Assembly (NCBI GenBank): GCA_025331445.1
Contig: JAIWNE010000129.1
Location: forward strand, 1-64,000
Direction: 5' to 3'
Origin: Blakeslea trispora
Taxonomy: Eukaryota; Mucoromycota; Mucoromycetes; Mucorales; Choanephoraceae
Length of the DNA stretch: 64,000 bases
Positions 10,101-19,137 of the stretch are shown one piece after another. A program made the position numbers and the translations under genes. Under the pieces are notes generated by a model. That model made no database searches, was not told the DNA's origin, and worked only from the letters and a program-made list of their open reading frames with translations. How positions within the stretch are numbered: the stretch's first letter is position 1; the number at the start of each line of letters is the position of its first letter.

Positions 10101-12303
10101 ATCTTGGCCTGAAACGGTCCAAAACTCGAAAGAGTTAGGTCATCGACTTGGTGTGATCAATTACTTTCGTGAGCATGTACCTCGCATTTCCACCTTGATG
10201 GCTCCTCTGAACAAACTCAAAAATCATCCCAATATCAAGGAAGTATGGACTGCAGAGCATTCCAAAGCTATGCGTACATTGCAGCTCGTACTTGCTGATA
10301 CTCCTGTACTCAGTTGTCCTAACCTCAAATATCCTTTGCATCTCGTGACGGATGCTAGTGCTTACGGTATTGGTGGTTGTTTGTATCAGGTAATCGATAA
10401 CCATATTCGTTATATCGGCTTTGTTGCACGCACTTTATCAAAAGCAGAGCGCAACTATGAATCCTCTCGACGTGAGATCCTAGCGTTTCTCTATTGCACT
10501 ACCAAGTGGAAACAGTGGTTGTCTGGTCAACGCTTTCATTACTATACCGATAACAAAGGTATACTGTATCTGCACTCTCAACCAAAAATCAATCGAATCA
10601 TTGAAAATTACTACGAGATGATCTACGAGTTTGACTTTGACATCACCTTCTGTGCCGGAGTACGCAACATCTTGGCTGATCACTTATCGCGTTTGCTTTA
10701 TCCAGACGACGCTGATCAAACGCTGGAGAGGGGTGAGCAAGTAATTGATACGCAAGTTGAGACGAAAGCAGCCTCCAAAACAGCAAAAGAAAACCGTGAC
10801 AATTCGCCTCACGTAACCTCAGAAACAAATTCTGAAAACAGTAACACAATGGATAAAATTACCTCACAAATGGAAATGATAAAATTGAATAACGTTACTG
10901 ACCAAATCATTGCTGCTAGTCGTATAGACAAATACACGCAACCTCAAAATGAAGAGGAAAAACAAAATATCATTTCGCAATGTCATCTTGCTGGACACTA
11001 TGGAATCAACAGTGTCGAACGAATGATAAAACAAGAACATGGCATGAACTGGAAACACTTGCGCGAAGATGTAACAAAATACATCAAGAATTGTACAAAG
11101 TGCGCTCGATTCAATCTAGCAAAACATGTTTTCCACCCTCCAAAGAGTGATGCGCCCAACAATACATGGGACAAAGTCGCTATTGATCTAGGCACATTCG
11201 ATGTTACAACTCCTAGAGGTAATAACTACCTATTAGTGTGCGTTGACATCTTTAGTAGGTTTGTGATTCTCAGAGCAATCAAATCCAAAACAGCCCTAGA
11301 TGTTGCCAAGGAGTTGATACAGATATTTTCCATCATGGGATATCCTAAAGTACTTCAACATGACAGAGGACTAGAATTCTATAACGAATTGATCAAAAGT
11401 CTACGTCAACATATGGGCATTGAATCTGCTCTCTCATTACCTTACACTCCAGCTGGCAACTTGGAAACTCATGTAAAGACTGCTAAATCTATCATCCTCA
11501 AAATGCTGGATGGATATGAAGAATCATGGGATTTGTATGTCGAAGGTACCATGTATCTGATGAACCAACATATATCAAGACTACACAATCATACTCCATT
11601 CCAAGTGATGTTCAATCGCCAAGCAAATGATCTCAAAGATTATACAAAAGCTCTATCGAAAATGAATATCTCTGACGATATGATAGACACAGATAAGTTA
11701 AAGAAAGAAATCGAAAGATTCAATAACTATACCATTCCTGAAATTAGGAATCAGATCATTAAGACTCAAGAAAAAGATAATGAGCACTTTGAAAGAAAGC
11801 ATCGGATACTCAAAGATCCATTTCCCATAGGTGCTAAAGTTATGATCAAAAACATAGAAAACAAGCGTCGGAAAACAGATGCCAAGTATGAAGGTCCATT
11901 TTATGTACATGGTTATACAACCAATGGAAGCTACATCTTGACCGATCGCACAGGCTCCATTCTATCCAGAAACATCCCTACTTCGCAAATTAAATTAATC
12001 GCAAATGAAACGAACAAGTCTGATGAAAACAAAGACATTTATGAAGTTCAAGCCGTGATCAATCACAGGGAAGTAGAACCAAATGGTATCGAGTATTTAA
12101 CTACTTGGGTAGGATATCCGGACGAGCAAACATGGCAAAAGCCCGAAGACTTTGACAGTCCAGAAACTATTAAAGAGTACTGGAAACGACGTAACGCTAA
12201 CATGCCTACCAAGTCTGGTCAAGTCAAAAGAATTAAAGGATCACGCAAGCGCAAGACTCCTTTCAAGGAATCGGACGTCAACAAGAAGTCCAGATCAAAC
12301 TAG
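7186..12303 (+). CDS. gypsy1 Gag-Pol polyprotein (1705 aa), intact
   Basis: One uninterrupted frame encodes Gag, protease, reverse transcriptase, RNase H, integrase and a chromodomain, which copy the element through RNA and insert the cDNA. The start is the ATG 40 bp after the LTR, followed by an Asn run (8 residues here, 12 in copy B). Gag has two knuckles: CSYHNSHEHDTADC (about residue 430) and CFTCKGPWKHGHVC (about 468). The protease has LLDSGCS (about 581). RT carries YIDD (904-907). RNase H begins near VTDAS (about 1056). The integrase has an HHCC finger (from about 1267) and acidic residues in AIDLGTF (1334), HDRGLEF (1393) and NLETHVK (1427). A chromodomain (about 1619-1668, YEVQAV...YLTTWVGYP) follows, then a basic tail. 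All key residues are present, so it could be active. Confidence 0.95.
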   Translation: MSNNNNNNNNTKKANDAHRVNNDPSSHRVPVTTSIDYSLDEFPPLPPASPRRDPIAATNIRNSGNPYGQEKPSESMDIDTYTGNALSSHDVAGRTSPPSVEDEMFEDLGDDDLITEKSFRETISDLKKKLTKLSFVLANAKKSSDIDRLRAEKDFVKQRYLQALEDFKDLFGDNESTMSALTPSTGSNVPVNPVVHQTMSLVPSNLPYFQWTGFITDTSRQSYKTPKKCFNAFENVLNSHSLSVEANWQRLLLVSAPDNLIEWVKDYSQSHPNTSWSAIKNAIAIKFGTSPERLRQLATDRLYRLEFRRYETMSQYVARFREIAQEAMITEESMLKHCIMQPVPREYHIEVLRTIKITKDPNAQSLDFTIQALLDAYDILNDLDVKKKLPTSHKIVHSKKAQPSTPYSSSRPSKFRSEASSSRHKPSPYCSYHNSHEHDTADCRAKQKRAERKLHFQQFKSKGKKRTCFTCKGPWKHGHVCKGMSKGKPSKTSNNKDPVPRPTQSDDEGDVFMDEGSSDNEDHNLQFAAADFDPKGKGKADCKYTVTTDDYFAQSPKDLLADKFIYLPLSIENVKTWALLDSGCSFSSISPSLAKHLNLEINKSRGNIKLINSNTVKRLGHTSDKLEVTYNSKTIHSRFEVFNLFNNIHVCIGMDLIYLLGIEISNIAMDWENKVGPVLPPIDPNPSTPNNDPFGTQTERKQMMDQIEPFIQANRNIPVANYCNIPGSEIRLPLKKGITSAYRRQYAIKECHLEAVEKQVQEWISGNVIERAPPNNPFNSSLLTVLKRSPVTGELDPKKVRTVLDCRLVNQSLDPAQMDKFPLPLISTLHRKLSKFSLFTTIDLSACFHSFRIRRCDRPVTSFTAPSGLQYQFKRAPFGLLNVSSVVQRSITSLFADLDYCVHYIDDIYVATDDSIDNHVRCLQTVLSRLTRSNLRINHEKLNLMQKSIFVLGFRLSHDALTLDMRKVTNVLSWPETVQNSKELGHRLGVINYFREHVPRISTLMAPLNKLKNHPNIKEVWTAEHSKAMRTLQLVLADTPVLSCPNLKYPLHLVTDASAYGIGGCLYQVIDNHIRYIGFVARTLSKAERNYESSRREILAFLYCTTKWKQWLSGQRFHYYTDNKGILYLHSQPKINRIIENYYEMIYEFDFDITFCAGVRNILADHLSRLLYPDDADQTLERGEQVIDTQVETKAASKTAKENRDNSPHVTSETNSENSNTMDKITSQMEMIKLNNVTDQIIAASRIDKYTQPQNEEEKQNIISQCHLAGHYGINSVERMIKQEHGMNWKHLREDVTKYIKNCTKCARFNLAKHVFHPPKSDAPNNTWDKVAIDLGTFDVTTPRGNNYLLVCVDIFSRFVILRAIKSKTALDVAKELIQIFSIMGYPKVLQHDRGLEFYNELIKSLRQHMGIESALSLPYTPAGNLETHVKTAKSIILKMLDGYEESWDLYVEGTMYLMNQHISRLHNHTPFQVMFNRQANDLKDYTKALSKMNISDDMIDTDKLKKEIERFNNYTIPEIRNQIIKTQEKDNEHFERKHRILKDPFPIGAKVMIKNIENKRRKTDAKYEGPFYVHGYTTNGSYILTDRTGSILSRNIPTSQIKLIANETNKSDENKDIYEVQAVINHREVEPNGIEYLTTWVGYPDEQTWQKPEDFDSPETIKEYWKRRNANMPTKSGQVKRIKGSRKRKTPFKESDVNKKSRSN

Positions 12304-12587
12304 ACATCTGTGAATTAAGCGCAATCAGTATGGAGAACCTTTTTTACCCAGCTTCATCTTTTTTCCTCACGAAAGGTTTTTGATGAAATGGTTTTTTTAA
12401 TGGGGAATTCCAACGTACATACATGCAAAGAACAAAGCATACAATTTAACAACTATCTAATTCGCAAAAGCATCCATACATTATTCAAGAGCGATTTATC
12501 TGACTTCAAGAATCCAACACTCAATCAAGGTCCATCTAAATGTTATTCAAATCTTAACTAAACGGTTTTCAAGGTGGTCCAGGGTGA

Positions 12588-12749
12588 TGATGTATCGTAA
12601 GCTAGATGCATCATTAAATCAAGACATTTATTTAAGACACAATCCTACTTTGTGTCACCAAGCTCAATTTATATTGACAATCTCATTCTACACTGAATAA
12701 AACCCTCTCTTAATCTTGTTTAACTCATCTTGACTTAACAGATAAATTA
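12588..12749 (+). repeat. gypsy1-A 3' LTR
   Basis: Same length and apparently the same sequence as the 5' LTR. It abuts ATCTG, which is the reverse complement of the CAGAT flanking copy B at 53027, not of copy A's own left flank. Confidence 0.93.
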
Positions 12750-13481
12750 ATCTGCATCATGACGCTGTACGTTTACTTGTCTAGCAAACATCAACGAAAA
12801 TGGAGTGCTCTTGGTCTTTTCTCTGACTTTCATATTACACACAAGCTGTACCATATAAAGTATGTTATCCCAGTCACGTTGGTCATTACCGCACATTGTT
12901 CGAAGTGTATTTTGGACTACCTTGACAGCGTTTTCGGCGACTCCGTTGCTTTGTGGATAGCGAGGTGTTATGAAGCGATGATCAATAGCCAACGTCTTTG
13001 TCACTAATTTCATAAGGGAATTTTTATATTTTCCTCCGTTATCAGATTGCATCACTAAACTGTCAGGTAAGCCATAGTCAGCGAATACTTTGATCAGCAC
13101 ATCTACTATGGTCGTACTCTGCTTATTAGGTACAAGTCGAGCGATAATATACTTTGTGCACACGTCAACGATCACTACAATATAGCAGTTTTGTCTGTCT
13201 GTTATTGGGAATGGACCACAAGTGTCGATTGCGATATGCGAGAATGGTTCAAATGCGACAATAGGACGAAGTGGGTTGAATCCTTTTCTTACGATCTTGT
13301 GTTTAGCGCATTCTTTGCATGATTGCAAGATGGTCTTAACATCGTTATAGATTGAAGTCCAATGCAGGCCATGGTAAGTGTGTATGTGTTTCACTACAGC
13401 ATCAATACCCCAATGACCAAGCTTGTGAGCTTCCCGAATGATGTCTGCTCTGGCATGTTCAGGCGGACATACATAATCGGT
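12750..13481 (-). pseudogene. gypsy2 copy B, integrase fragment (split gene, part 1)
   Basis: Minus-strand frame with the integrase HHCC finger (HKLGHWGIDAVVKHIH, CKECAKHK) and catalytic IDTCGPF, QSDNGGKY and GVAENAVKV segments, nearly identical to gypsy2 copy A at 34813-35546. It stops exactly at the gypsy1-A LTR after ...GATGCAGAT. The next codons resume at 53027 (CAGATGCCGAAAAG), 40 kb away on the other strand; CAGAT is the 5-bp duplication made when gypsy1 inserted here. Upstream it is truncated at about 13481 by an LTR-like block. Confidence 0.9.
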
Positions 13482-13894
13482 TGTGTTATAATCCAATAAA
13501 TCACAATGAAATAAATCCAAGGAATTAACCAGACTAAAGATAATCTTTTATTTACTTCAAAATTGATGTGCTATTTATACTTTTCATGAAGATGATATTT
13601 CAACTGAGATTGTAAAACTTTTCTAAAAGCTTGTAGATGATTATGATAATAACAACGAATCGGATGAGAGATGAATGATGATAGTCTTGTAAAGAAGAAT
13701 TACTAAGATAGAATGATTGGCCATCTGTACCTTAAACCCAGTAACTGGTAAATTATTGGCAAGATGTCAGTCCTGACCTTGAATGAAGGTTTATCCGAAT
13801 TGAATGTCAAATGAAACAAGCTGAAGTTGAATTAGAGAATGGTTGTAGATTCATAAGTGGTTAAATAATTGATCCGTACTGTATGAATACAACA
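13482..13894 (-). repeat. LTR-like block between gypsy3 gag and gypsy2-B
   Basis: On the minus strand it runs from TGTTGTATTC to ATTATAACACA and contains GTATAAATAGC followed by AATAAAAG, like an LTR promoter and polyadenylation region. Flanks (TCGGT left, GTGTG right on the plus strand) do not match. It separates two truncated elements, so a deletion or LTR-LTR recombination is likely. Bounds are approximate. Confidence 0.45.
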
Positions 13895-14955
13895 GTGTGG
13901 TTGTTTAGATTGGGATGATTTTTACAAAATAGTTTTGCTCGTTTGGAAAATTGTTCATTTTGATTGGTCACCGTTATTTTTCTTTCTTCGTTTGTGTGTT
14001 CTTTTTTCCATTGCATTGTTTCCATACAATTGTACAGACGTTGAGCATCTTCAACAAGATACTTGATTTTGTTTCGTTTTTTAGAGGAAGCTGTGGCATT
14101 GAACAAGGACAGATGTTCGTATAGTCTGGGTTGTAGAGCTTCCAAAAAGAATTGGCATAACATATGCTCATCGAAAACTTGAGCTGCATTTTGCAGTGCA
14201 TTGAATTGATTGACAAAATGATCGATATGTTTGTTTTTTCCCATTTTAATGTTGAGTAGCTTGTTGGTAGCTGCTTGTTGCAACTTGTCGTTTGAAATAC
14301 CGTACTTTTCGTTAATAGCCTTGCACATCATTTCCCAGGTTACGTTTTCGTTTTGGGTAAGGTAATCACTAAACCAGCAATTCATTTTGTCAGAGAGACA
14401 GATGGGCAAGAGACGTTTGTAATACCAGTTGACATTCAATCCATACGACTGGACTACCGTTTCAAACCTGCGTAAACAAGCTTTAACATTTTCAAACACA
14501 GTAACATTTTCATTTTGGATTGGGCCACCTTTCCATTGTATCAAAGGGAGATTGGGAGGTACAACAAATTGCTTTTCTTCATTTTGCGGTTGCAATAGTT
14601 TTTGGCATTCTAAGGCGTACTTGAGCTTGGCTTTCACTCCTTTGAGCTGGGAGTGATTTTTATTGAACTGATCTGTATTGATGGAGTTGACAGATTTCAA
14701 GGTCAAAATCTCCAATTGTTCTCGAAGCTGCTGTATAGCTTGATCGATGTTGGATGCTTTAGGTGTTTCTTTAGTGTCGACTGAGTTGACATCAGTCATA
14801 TTGACGTCTTCTGATTCTTCGTTTTTGTTGTCGTTAGTTTGAGGTGAATCTGGTCGTATATCCTCAGTAAGTTGGAGGACAGCTGGTGAAGAGTGGGTTG
14901 AACTTTCAGCCGACGGAGTGTAATTGACGAGTGAGTTTTGGGGAGAGTTGCTCAT
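13895..14955 (-). pseudogene. gypsy3 Gag, truncated
   Basis: Minus-strand frame starting MSNSPQNSLV 43 bp after an LTR. It has an acidic Ser/Thr-rich N-terminus, a coiled-coil-like stretch (QAIQQLREQLEILTLKSV), and a retrotransposon Gag core resembling gypsy1 Gag (PNLPLIQWKGG, LLPICLSDKMNCWFSDYL, WEMMCKAINEKYG). It ends in FCKNHPNLNNHT, the start of a C-x2-H-x5-H knuckle, where it is cut by the neighbouring LTR-like block; the last codons of the open frame (down to 13861) come from that block. No protease or pol of this family is in the window. Confidence 0.8.
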
Positions 14956-14997
14956 TGTAGATTTCAGTATTCTTTTGTTGCAGGTAATTTCAAAAAA

Positions 14998-15280
14998 TGA
15001 TTTGTCAGTGTACAGAAATACAATAGTAGATTGAAATTAGCCAAAAAGATACTGTTTATTGAGTGTAGAATAATAGCTTATTTATACTAGAATATCTGTG
15101 TCAGATTGAAAGTACGAGTATAAGGGTTTGATACAATAACTGGGCTTTGCATTAGAATAGTTGACTAGCTATCACGTTTAATCAAAGACAGTGTAATGAA
15201 GCCATGTCAAAATCTGCATGATTTATTTTGTAATCGAATGTCAGTGATTGAACCCTTGACGTTCTGAGTAGATTACATCA
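14998..15280 (-). repeat. gypsy3 5' LTR
   Basis: About 283 bp reading TGATGTAATC...TGACAAATCA on the minus strand, starting like the gypsy1 LTR (TGATGTATCG). It has TATAAATAAG and CAATAAACAG. The sequence just past the LTR (14985-14993) is the exact 9-nt reverse complement of 15031-15039 inside it, again suggesting self-priming. It cuts the LINE at 15281. Confidence 0.7.
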
Positions 15281-17092
15281 GCTACATTGATCCAGCTATT
15301 TTATTGGTACATATGCGATGAATTATGCCATGTTGTATGATAGATACAACAGAAGGGTTGAGCACAATGAGTCTGACGACCTCATAGGGCAAACCATCCG
15401 GACCAGGACTACTTGTACGAGGACAGCGAGAGAAGGCTTCAATCAGTTCAATTAGAGTGATAGGCTCAAGCAACATCCTGGAGTCTGATTCAGAAATTCG
15501 AGCAGATTGAGGGAGAGAGTTCAAGAGTGAGGCAACAGCATTAGGATCAACAGGATCAGGCGAGTATAGCTTATCGTAGAAAACGAAAGCTGCATCCAGC
15601 ATCTCATCTTTAGTAGAGCAGAGACGATCTAGACCAGGATGATGGAGAGGTGGGATGGAACCTTTGGAGAGCCTAGCTTGAGCTGTCCGGCTAAGATAGC
15701 CAGCGGAGAGTTCTCCTTTCTCCCGCCAACGAATGCCTGCTTTCAACGCTAAGTTTTCGACATGGTATTGTTGCAAAGATGTTAGTTGATCTTGGACAAC
15801 TCGAAGTTGGGGAGACAACTCAGAAAACAAAGAAGGGTTACGAAGTATATTGGACTCAATCTTAGCACGTTTGCGTTGAAGCAATGATTCCGCGCGAGAA
15901 AAGGTGAATGCTTGGTGTCGAGAATGAGCCCTGGCAGTTTTGGCCGTTATCTGTTTCAGCTGCTCCCACTTGTAGGAAGCCGGAAGATGACTGTCCATGC
16001 TAGCTACCGCTTGTTGAAGATGAAAATCCAGCTTTCGTAGGAAATCTTTATTATTTGCCAAACGTGGGTGCGCTTTCCATAGGCCCTTTCCAATAGAGGT
16101 AGCCGGAGATGACGAAGACAAAGGAGGAGGCAGGCGCAAAGTCAAGGAAAGCAGTCGGTGGTCTGTCCAGTCTAGTGGTAGAAAACCAACCGTACTACAG
16201 TTCGGCTTGACATGTGATAGCATATCCTTAGTTGTAAAACAAAAGTCGATGCATGATGTTCCTCGATGGTTTTGAAAAGTTGGTGCCGCTAGATGACCTA
16301 CAGGTGTGATAGCATCCACAAAAAATTGGTCAATGTACTCTAGCCATTGTTGCGGAGCCTTCCTAGGGGTACTGCGAAAATGATTGGCATAGGAATAATT
16401 GAAGTCTCCCAAAATCACCTGCCGTGTGGGTGAAGAGGGAAAGAAAAGAGGTAAAGTATCAGAAGAGAGAAAAGAAAACCTCTCGGAACTGTTGGCAGGA
16501 AAGTAGGCGACTGTAACAGTAAAAGGAGCGAAAAGGTTGAAACGGTGAGTGACAGAAGTATGAATTAGACGGCCACAGCGGCTGACAAAGGAGTTGGAAA
16601 GCTCTATATCAGGCGTGAAACAGATCAGGCCACAATGAGTAGACCAGATACTGTCTTGGGTAATTTATCTGTTAAGTCAAGATGAGTTAAACAAGATTAA
16701 GAGAGGGTTTTATTCAGTGTAGAATGAGATTGTCAATATAAATTGAGCTTGGTGACACAAAGTAGGATTGTGTCTTAAATAAATGTCTTGATTTAATGAT
16801 GCATCTAGCTTACGATACATCATTGGGCTTGGAACTGAGTATGCAAAGTGGTTTGTAAAATTGGATCAGTAGCATGAGTTTCCTGAAGAGCTAAAATGTC
16901 ACAGGATAAGGTACGAAGATGGCGAATGAAAGATGTACGAACAAGGGGATTCGCTGTCTTAGCAATGCTGCGACAGTTAAGAGATCCCATTTTGAGGTTA
17001 AAGGGAGGACGAGATGATGGGTTGGGTTGTAAGTTTGAAGTAGGGAGAGGAATGGGCATAGGGTTCATATTCATAGACATAGGGTTATTCAT
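15281..17092 (-). pseudogene. LINE ORF2: AP-type endonuclease and start of RT, interrupted
   Basis: On the minus strand, directly after ORF1, a frame starts at 17092 and has endonuclease motifs in order: MGSLNCRSI, DILALQETHA, then (after a 162-bp solo LTR and one copy of the 5-bp duplication) STHCGLICF, ILGDFNYS, SCIDFCFTT and WTDHRLLSL. A linker leads to the RT start (CPRTSSPGPDGLPYEVVRL), where the gypsy3 LTR at 15280 truncates it. Reading is continuous once the LTR is ignored, so that LTR is the only break in the endonuclease. Family: non-LTR (L1/Tad type). The RT catalytic core is absent. Confidence 0.85.
16661..16822 (-). repeat. Solo LTR of gypsy1 in the LINE endonuclease
   Basis: A 162-bp gypsy1 LTR in reverse orientation with a perfect 5-bp duplication TTGGG at 16656-16660 and 16823-16827. 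The internal region was lost by LTR-LTR recombination. Confidence 0.95.
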
Positions 17093-17103
17093 AATTATAT
17101 TAA

Positions 17104-18558
17104 TTATTGTTGTGTAAGAGAGGAAATTAAAGAAGATTCAACGGGATCCACTGGAACAACAAAAGGTGGCATCTGAGTGTTTGGAAGCTCATCATCCATT
17201 TCCATGTCCGAGTCTGAAAGCTTAGAAAGAGATATCTGAGTAGACTGAGTATTTTCTCTTAAATATTTTGGGTTCTTTAGACAATGTTTGCTGGTAGTAC
17301 GACTATGTCCTTGTAAACCACAGTGTACGCACGTGGCAGGAGGTGGAGAGACAAGATCCAGAGGTATCTCCTGAACTTCCGGAGAGGACTGGCGCTCCAA
17401 GATACGCTGCGATTGGCGAGAGGAAGCTGTAGAGGAAGAAGGAATTTCAGGAACAGAAATAGGAACAGATGCCATCTTTGGCATCAAAGAACTGGGTAAC
17501 TCAAGCTCAATAGGGAGAGAACTCTGAGACAAAGAGACTGGAGGTGAGACCACCACAGGAGGTGGAGTGGATTGTGCAGGAACCGGAGCTGGAGTCTTAC
17601 GCTTTTTTCCTGAACCAATATTCTTTCTGGGACAGGATCTAGCGATATGGCCCGATTCGTGACAATTGTAACATAAAGTTGCGTCCCGTCTAAGCTTGCA
17701 ATCGGCCAAAGCATGGTCGGATGCATGACAGTAACGACAAAATGGAGCCATAGAGGCCCAAGTAGCTCTAACCTGAACTCGATTAGGGTTCTCAAGTAGT
17801 ACAATGGACTCAGTAACTGAGAAATCAACTGGATGATACGACCAATCGATTAAATGAGATAATGAATGATATGAAGGAGAGGTCGTCTTATCAGAACACT
17901 CAAGAACTACAAAACCATTTCCCGAAAAAGCGCCCCCAGCGCTGAAGTCAAGCCCACAATCAACAATTTTGCCAAAAGGCTCTAAATTGGAAAACATATC
18001 ACCTCGAAGTTGAACTAAGCCACTCGCGCCTCGACCATAGATTAATGGAAGACCCGAGAGTGAAACTTTGAGAATCTCAGCAGATGGAGAGAGAGATGGA
18101 AACACTGAGAACTTGCCATGAGTTTTCAGTTCGAAGCCGTCCCTCTGTAAACGAACGTAATGAGAAGGTGAAACTGTGATCTCGGCATACCACCGAGAGT
18201 ATTCACGACGAATGGTTTGAGAAATGCCCCAAAGATGTTCAGCACCTCCACTGTTGCAAAGTTCGTACAATTCAGCAACGAAGGAAGGTTAGTTATCGAC
18301 GCTAGTGATGTCGATCAGGAGTGAGTTGGAAAAGGTGCCCTTGAGAAATGGTCTCGCAACACGTCTGTAGACATCATTCACCGCACTTTCTGTGAGTTGC
18401 CCACGCTCCACAGAAGGCTGGGTGTTTGAAGGGTTATATGTAGTGATTGAGGTACGTTGTTTGCCTGCAGTTACTGCATCAACCCAAGACTTCATGTTTG
18501 TCTTCTTAATAATCGGGGTTTTAAAGGCCCCTTTGTGTTGAATAGTGGAAGAAGCCAT
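17104..18558 (-). pseudogene. LINE ORF1 (Gag-like, CCHC), one stop codon
   Basis: A nucleic-acid-binding ORF1 upstream of the endonuclease/RT ORF. The frame starts MASSTIQHKG at 18558 and is continuous to 17104 except for TAA at 18289-18291. The protein has a globular half and CCHC knuckles CRYCHASDHALADC and CYNCHESGHIARSC, then a Pro/Ser-rich linker and a third, CVHCGLQGHSRTTSKHC. Only 11 bp separate its stop from the ORF2 start. About 220 bp of AT-rich DNA upstream may be the 5' untranslated region. Confidence 0.82.
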
Positions 18559-18785
18559 GCTGATACATCTTTCTTTATTTTTCTCCTTAACAAGAAAAAA
18601 ACATTCAAGCTCAAGCTGAAATGTACTTAGAAAAAAAAAGGAGGAAATATTTCTCGAATTTTTATAGCTGAGATCTAGAATTTTTCTAGGAAATCTAGAG
18701 TTTTTCTTGGAAATTCAAACCACAGTGCTACCTTTTTGTTGTTGTTTTTGAAAAGAAGAAAGAAAAGAAAATGAGGAATTAGAAA

Positions 18786-18900
18786 GGTGAATACTTGGCG
18801 CACTCCGGTAGAACACTCCGGTGGCTTAGATATTATAGGTAGTGGCTTATGAGGACGTCCTTATTCTTAGTTATGCTAGTAATAAAATATGTGTGTAACA
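18786..18900 (+). repeat. MULE terminal inverted repeat, left
   Basis: 115 bp starting GGTGAATACTTGGCGCACTC and matching the reverse complement of 27663-27777 with one T/C difference. It contains two copies of ACTCCGGT. The arms diverge right after GTGTAACA. Confidence 0.95.
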
Positions 18901-19137
18901 CTCCGCTAGACATTGTTGCATGATTATTATGGATTGACAATCCAAAGACAAAGTAGCTTGTTTGAATTCGATTAAAAGTGTGTTGTTAATTCATATGAAT
19001 AATTATAAGTTACAGTGCCTCCAGTCTTAAATCTTATAAACTTTAATTTCTTTTCAAATTTTCCTTCATTTAAAATCCCGCTATATTATTAAAAATCCGA
19101 TAGTAATTTCCAAAATTTGTGATTTTATTGGGTGATT

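Larger units (their letters stand above)
6984..12749 (+). mobile_element. gypsy1 copy A, full-length Ty3/gypsy chromovirus
   Basis: Element of 5766 bp with two 162-bp LTRs around one gag-pol frame. The flanking 5-mers do not match (TCTAT left at 6979-6983, ATCTG right at 12750-12754), although the element is otherwise complete. Each matches the reverse complement of one flank of copy B (47249-53026). The sequence before the 3' LTR (12571-12587) is only weakly polypurine. The intact frame and near identity to copy B indicate a recent insertion. Confidence 0.95.

Noticed and set aside
6984..12749. Interpreting non-matching flanks of gypsy1-A as insertion without target duplication
   Set aside because: Each flank matches, in reverse complement, a flank of copy B, so exchange by inversion explains it better.
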